A stretch of DNA of 8,188 nt from contig JAUYSA010000484.1 in the NCBI GenBank assembly GCA_030696545.1, positions 1 to 8,188 on the forward strand. Direction: 5' to 3'. The notes below the pieces were generated by a model. That model saw nothing but the letters and a program-made list of their open reading frames with translations, was not told where the DNA came from and searched no databases. Below, piece by piece: positions 4,724 through 8,188 of the stretch. Source of the stretch: Hyphomonadaceae bacterium (GTDB taxonomy: Bacteria; Pseudomonadota; Alphaproteobacteria; Caulobacterales; Hyphomonadaceae). The translations under genes and the position numbers were made by a program. The stretch's first letter is position 1. Every line of letters begins with the position of its first letter.

Positions 4724-7444
4724 ATGAGAATGCAATTGTTGCGGAGCGCCGCGATGCTGCTGGCGATCGGAACCGTCGGGGTTCCGCTGGCAGTGGCGCA
4801 GCAGTCTGGCGGCCAGGGCGACGTGGTGATCGTCACGGGCACGCGCACCGAGGCCCGCTCGGCGATCGACTCGATCGCACCGGTCGATGTGGTGTCGGGC
4901 GAAGAACTGGTGAACTCCGGCGACAACGATGCGGTAAACATCATCCGCACGCTCGTGCCGTCGTTCAACGTCACGACGCAGCCGATCTCGGACGCTGCGA
5001 CCCTTGTCCGCCCGGTCAACCTCCGCGGACTTCCGCCAGACAGCACGCTTGTTCTCGTGAACGGCAAGCGCATGCATCGCGCGGCCGTCATCGCCTTCCT
5101 CGGCGGCGGCATTTCGGACGGCAGCCAGGGCGCCGACATTTCCACCATTCCGGCAATCGCGCTGAAGCAGGTCGAAGTGCTGCGCGATGGCGCGTCGTCG
5201 CAATACGGATCCGACGCCATCGCCGGCGTCATCAATTTCATCCTCAAGGACGACACGTCGGGCGGATCGGTCGAAGCCAAGTGGGGCCAGACCTATGAGG
5301 GCGACGGCGCCTCCTATCAGGTCGCCGGTAATGTCGGCATGGCGATCGGCACGAACGGCTTCCTGAACCTGTCGGGCGAGTACCAGCAGACGGACGCCAC
5401 CGACCGGTCCTCGCAGCGCGATGACGCGGCAGCGCTGATCGCTGCGGGCAACACGGCTGTCGGAAATCCGGCGCAGATCTGGGGCCAGCCGGAGGTCAAG
5501 GACGACTTCAAGCTCTACGCCAATTTCGGCTACGACCTGGACGACAAGCACGAGCTCTATGCGTTCGGAAACTATGCCCAGCGCGAAGTCGAGGGCGGTT
5601 TCTACTTCCGCAACCCGACCAACCGTCCGGGCGTGTTTGCCGGACCCACGGTCGACCCGGTGACGGGCGCTCCGCTGGCGGCAGCGAATGGCGGCGTGGC
5701 GTCTGTTCTCGTCGGCGACCTGAGCGTCAACACGGCCGGCGACTGCCCTGCCGGTATCCCGCTGACGGCGGGCGGCGGACTGCTGCCCAACCCGGCGGTT
5801 CTTGCCGCGGTGACGGCCAGCGCAAACTGCTTCTCGTTCGTCGAGATCTTCCCGGGCGGCTTCACGCCGCGCTTCGGCGGCAAGCTCGAGGACATGTCGA
5901 TCGCACTCGGCATGCGCGGCGAGGTTCCGTGGATTGCCGGCCTGAACTACGACGTCAGCTATCGCTATGGCGACAACCAGTCGGACTTCCTGATCAGCAA
6001 CACGATCAACGCATCGCTTGGTCCGAACACACCCACGTCGTTCAACCCGGGCGGATACGGGCAGGTCGAGAAGCTGTTCAACCTGGACTTCGGCTACGGG
6101 CTTCCCGTGGGCTTCGCGTCTGACCTCAACATCGCGTTCGGCTTCGAATGGCGCGATGAGGAGTTCGAGGTTCGCGCTGGCGATCCGGCGTCCTACGCGC
6201 TCGGATCGTTGGCGGCGCCTTCGTCAGCCTATCCGCTGGGGCAGGGCTTCTCGAGTTCGTCGAACGGCTTCGGTGGCTTCACGCCGGTCTCGGCCGGCAA
6301 GAGCAGCCAGTCGAACACGTCCTACTACATCGACCTCGAAACCGATGTGACTGAAGCGGTGACGCTGCAGGCGGCCGTGCGCTACGAGGACTATGACAGC
6401 TTCGGCGGCACCACGAACTACAAGATCGGCGGCCTGTGGCGCGTGATGGACGGCTTCCGCCTGCGCTCCACCCTGTCGACCGGCTTCCACGCTCCGACGA
6501 CGGGACAGGCGAACGTCATCAACGTGACGACGCAGTTCTCCAACGGCCAGCTGCAGGATGAAGGCACTTTCCCTCTGAGCAGCCCGGCCGGCCAGATTGC
6601 GGCGGACTACATCGCCGCAACAGTCGCGAGTGGCGGCCTCGGTCTTGCGCGTCCGACCCTCGGGCCTGAAGAATCTCAGAACTTCACGGTTGGCGGCGCC
6701 CTGGACATCGGGTCGTCCGTCCTGACGGTGGACCTGTTCCAGATCGAAGTTGAGGACCGCATCTCACGCTCCTCGGCGATCAACTTCCCGGCGGCCCTGC
6801 AATTCCTTGCGGACCAGAACAACGTCGCCACCGGCGGCGCCACACGTACCGGCGAACTGCTCACCATCCTCGACAACGCCAACGTGCTGGATCGTGCGAA
6901 CTTCACGGGCTTCGAGGACCTGATCGCGTTCTCGTTCTTCAACAACGATTTCGACACCGAGACTCGCGGCATCGACGTCGTGCTGTCTGGCCCCGTGGAC
7001 TTCATCGACCTGGGCGACACTGACTACACACTCGCGATGAACTATACGGAGACGAGCGTCGAGAATGCCGGCCAGACGATCTCGCCGGTCCGCGTGCGTC
7101 AGCTGGAGGAATCCCTGCCGAAAGTGAAGGGGAACTTCTCCGTCACGAACACGCAGGGCCAGTGGCGGCTGCTCGGCCGGGTGAACTACTACGGCGAATA
7201 CTACGAAGCCCACCTCGAGGACGACACGCTGCCGATCGACGGAGAGGCTGCCTTCCTGGTGGACGCCGAAGTCGGCTACAAAGTCACCGAGAATATCGAG
7301 CTGATCGCGGGCGCGCAGAACCTGCTGGACGAGTATCCGGTGGACAATCCTTGGGCCGGCATTGCGGGCGCCAGGTATGGCGAGCGCTCGCCCTACGGCT
7401 TCAACGGCGGCTTCTACTATCTGAAGGCGCGGGTGACCTGGTAA
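4724..7444 (+). CDS. TonB-dependent outer-membrane receptor
   Basis: Outer-membrane active transporter driven by TonB-ExbBD; substrate unknown. I start at ATG 4724, which has GGAG eight bases upstream and begins a clear signal peptide: a basic MRMQLLRS, a hydrophobic core, and a likely cut after AVA (about residue 25). Starting at the upstream in-frame codon at 4607 would bury the signal peptide. The mature protein opens with DVVIVTGTR (about 33-41), a TonB-box-like segment. The plug domain (about 45-175) shows VNLRGL, LVLVNGKR and VEVLRDGASSQYGSDAIAGV, then INFILK, all standard plug motifs. The rest is a beta-barrel with GFHAPTTGQ in its middle, ending YYLKARVTW with a terminal aromatic residue. 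The 906 residues suit large receptors for carbohydrates, peptides or other organic ligands. No FecA-type N-terminal signalling domain is present. Residues Cys341 and Cys369 appear to be the only cysteines. Confidence 0.92.
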   Translation: MRMQLLRSAAMLLAIGTVGVPLAVAQQSGGQGDVVIVTGTRTEARSAIDSIAPVDVVSGEELVNSGDNDAVNIIRTLVPSFNVTTQPISDAATLVRPVNLRGLPPDSTLVLVNGKRMHRAAVIAFLGGGISDGSQGADISTIPAIALKQVEVLRDGASSQYGSDAIAGVINFILKDDTSGGSVEAKWGQTYEGDGASYQVAGNVGMAIGTNGFLNLSGEYQQTDATDRSSQRDDAAALIAAGNTAVGNPAQIWGQPEVKDDFKLYANFGYDLDDKHELYAFGNYAQREVEGGFYFRNPTNRPGVFAGPTVDPVTGAPLAAANGGVASVLVGDLSVNTAGDCPAGIPLTAGGGLLPNPAVLAAVTASANCFSFVEIFPGGFTPRFGGKLEDMSIALGMRGEVPWIAGLNYDVSYRYGDNQSDFLISNTINASLGPNTPTSFNPGGYGQVEKLFNLDFGYGLPVGFASDLNIAFGFEWRDEEFEVRAGDPASYALGSLAAPSSAYPLGQGFSSSSNGFGGFTPVSAGKSSQSNTSYYIDLETDVTEAVTLQAAVRYEDYDSFGGTTNYKIGGLWRVMDGFRLRSTLSTGFHAPTTGQANVINVTTQFSNGQLQDEGTFPLSSPAGQIAADYIAATVASGGLGLARPTLGPEESQNFTVGGALDIGSSVLTVDLFQIEVEDRISRSSAINFPAALQFLADQNNVATGGATRTGELLTILDNANVLDRANFTGFEDLIAFSFFNNDFDTETRGIDVVLSGPVDFIDLGDTDYTLAMNYTETSVENAGQTISPVRVRQLEESLPKVKGNFSVTNTQGQWRLLGRVNYYGEYYEAHLEDDTLPIDGEAAFLVDAEVGYKVTENIELIAGAQNLLDEYPVDNPWAGIAGARYGERSPYGFNGGFYYLKARVTW

Positions 7445-7512
7445 CTGCGCCACAGACAAACGATCTGCGAAGTTCTTCAGACCTTCAGGAGGCTCGCGTT
7501 TGTAATCAAGTG

Positions 7513-7542
7513 AAAGGGCCGCGATTGTTTCGCGGCCCTTTT
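7513..7542 (+). terminator. Rho-independent terminator after the TonB receptor
   Basis: AAAGGGCCGCGA (7513-7524) pairs perfectly with TCGCGGCCCTTT (7530-7541) around a 5-base TTGTT loop, giving a 12-base-pair GC-rich stem that ends in TTTT. It lies 68 bases after the receptor stop. The A-run at the left foot becomes a short T-run on the other strand, so it could also stop the converging minus-strand gene that ends at 7642. Confidence 0.85.
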
Positions 7543-7641
7543 AATCAGATTAGGCGACTGTCAACTGAACCCTCGACTGCGGACAGGCCGGCCAAACATT
7601 ACGAACTCACGGTATGGGGCCTATAGCGGCCATTCGACGGC

Positions 7642-8188
7642 CTAACGAAACGTGCGTGCAGTGGCGAACGTCGAAACATTCACCGAAGGCAGGTTGATCT
7701 CGCGCACGGCGCCTTTGCGCCGGTCGATGGCATAGATCGTGCGGCCGTCGGCAAACGCAAAGGCCTGCCCTTCGGCTTCCAGGTCGATGGTGGCGATGTG
7801 GATCAGCGTGGGGCCCATCACGGGCCTGCCGAGCACGTACATCTCGGGACGGTCATGCCCGAGAATGTATAGCAACCCATCCGGCCCGAGCGCTCCGCCG
7901 GAAGCTGCATAGGGCGCCATGCGTTCCACTACGGGCTTTGGGAATAGCCATCCGCCGGTACGGCGCCATTGGGCGTCGTAGGTGACGACGCTGGAGAAGG
8001 TGTGGTCCTTGAACTTCACGCCGCCATTTTCGGCATAGTGCGCAAAGCCCGCGATCCAGCCACCGCGATAATGGTCAACCCAGGTGAGCGAGCCTTCCTC
8101 GGTCATGCCAAGGCTGTGGGTGTCGACATGCTGCATGGTTTGCGCGTCGAAGATTTCGACGGACGATCCGTGGGGTGTTTCGGAGTAG
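7642..8188 (-). CDS. Unrecognised, probably beta-propeller-like protein, C-terminal part (5' end outside window)
   Basis: The reading frame is open to the right edge, so the methionine at 8136 is probably internal; about 181 residues are visible, ending in TAG at 7642-7644. I do not recognise a named family. The visible part is rich in short beta-strand repeats of roughly 40-50 residues: VEIFDAQTMQ; VVTYDAQWRRTGGW; GPDGLLYILGHDRPEMYVL; and IHIATIDLEAEGQAFAF, followed by RTIYAIDRRKGAVREI. Motifs such as Y-D-A-Q-W and G-P-D-G-L-L-Y-I-L-G-H-D are typical of propeller blades in SMP-30/NHL/Kelch-like or quinoprotein-like folds. No catalytic residues can be assigned. Any signal peptide would be beyond the window. 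It converges on the receptor gene and may share its terminator, but a functional link is not shown. Confidence 0.6.
   Translation of the reverse strand, partial: YSETPHGSSVEIFDAQTMQHVDTHSLGMTEEGSLTWVDHYRGGWIAGFAHYAENGGVKFKDHTFSSVVTYDAQWRRTGGWLFPKPVVERMAPYAASGGALGPDGLLYILGHDRPEMYVLGRPVMGPTLIHIATIDLEAEGQAFAFADGRTIYAIDRRKGAVREINLPSVNVSTFATARTFR

Noticed and set aside
1..8188. CRISPR array, tRNA, rRNA, intact insertion sequence or phage attachment site
   Set aside because: No regularly spaced direct repeats, cloverleaf or terminal inverted repeats flanking an intact transposase were found on reading the window.

Overview
This GC-rich window looks like alphaproteobacterial chromosome, plausibly from a sphingomonad or a related aerobic heterotroph. 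That placement rests on codon use, an alphaproteobacterial-style uracil-DNA glycosylase tail and a large TonB-dependent receptor. No rRNA, tRNA or other firm taxonomic marker is present, so it is only a guess.

Layout. (1) Bases 2-325 hold the C-terminal part of a uracil-DNA glycosylase superfamily protein, cut by the left edge. (2) Bases 326-689 are non-coding and carry several inverted repeats, including a perfect 17-base palindrome that contains the ribosome binding site of the next gene. (3) Bases 690-3715 form a tight three-gene operon: a mesaconyl-C4-CoA (3-methylfumaryl-CoA) hydratase, a CitE/HpcH-family citramalyl/malyl-CoA lyase joined by an ATGA overlap, and a family III CoA-transferase closely resembling mesaconyl-CoA C1-C4 transferase (2-methylfumaryl-CoA isomerase). 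(4) Bases 3716-4723 are a decayed stretch that begins with a frameshifted remnant of an IS6-family transposase; the rest is unrecognised. (5) Bases 4724-7444 encode a 906-residue TonB-dependent outer-membrane receptor, followed by a strong hairpin terminator. (6) Bases 7642-8188 (minus strand) hold the C-terminal part of an unrecognised, probably beta-propeller protein, cut by the right edge.

How the genes work together. The three operon enzymes would act in sequence. Mct moves CoA within mesaconyl-C1-CoA to give mesaconyl-C4-CoA, Meh hydrates this to citramalyl-CoA, and the lyase splits it to acetyl-CoA and pyruvate. This is the lower half of the glyoxylate-assimilation cycle of the 3-hydroxypropionate bi-cycle known from Chloroflexus. 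The dehydratase that makes mesaconyl-C1-CoA (Mch) is not in the window, nor are carboxylases or an obvious regulator. The module may therefore serve mesaconate, propionyl-CoA/glyoxylate or C5-dicarboxylate metabolism rather than autotrophy. The neighbouring receptor is separated by the decayed region and need not be functionally linked.
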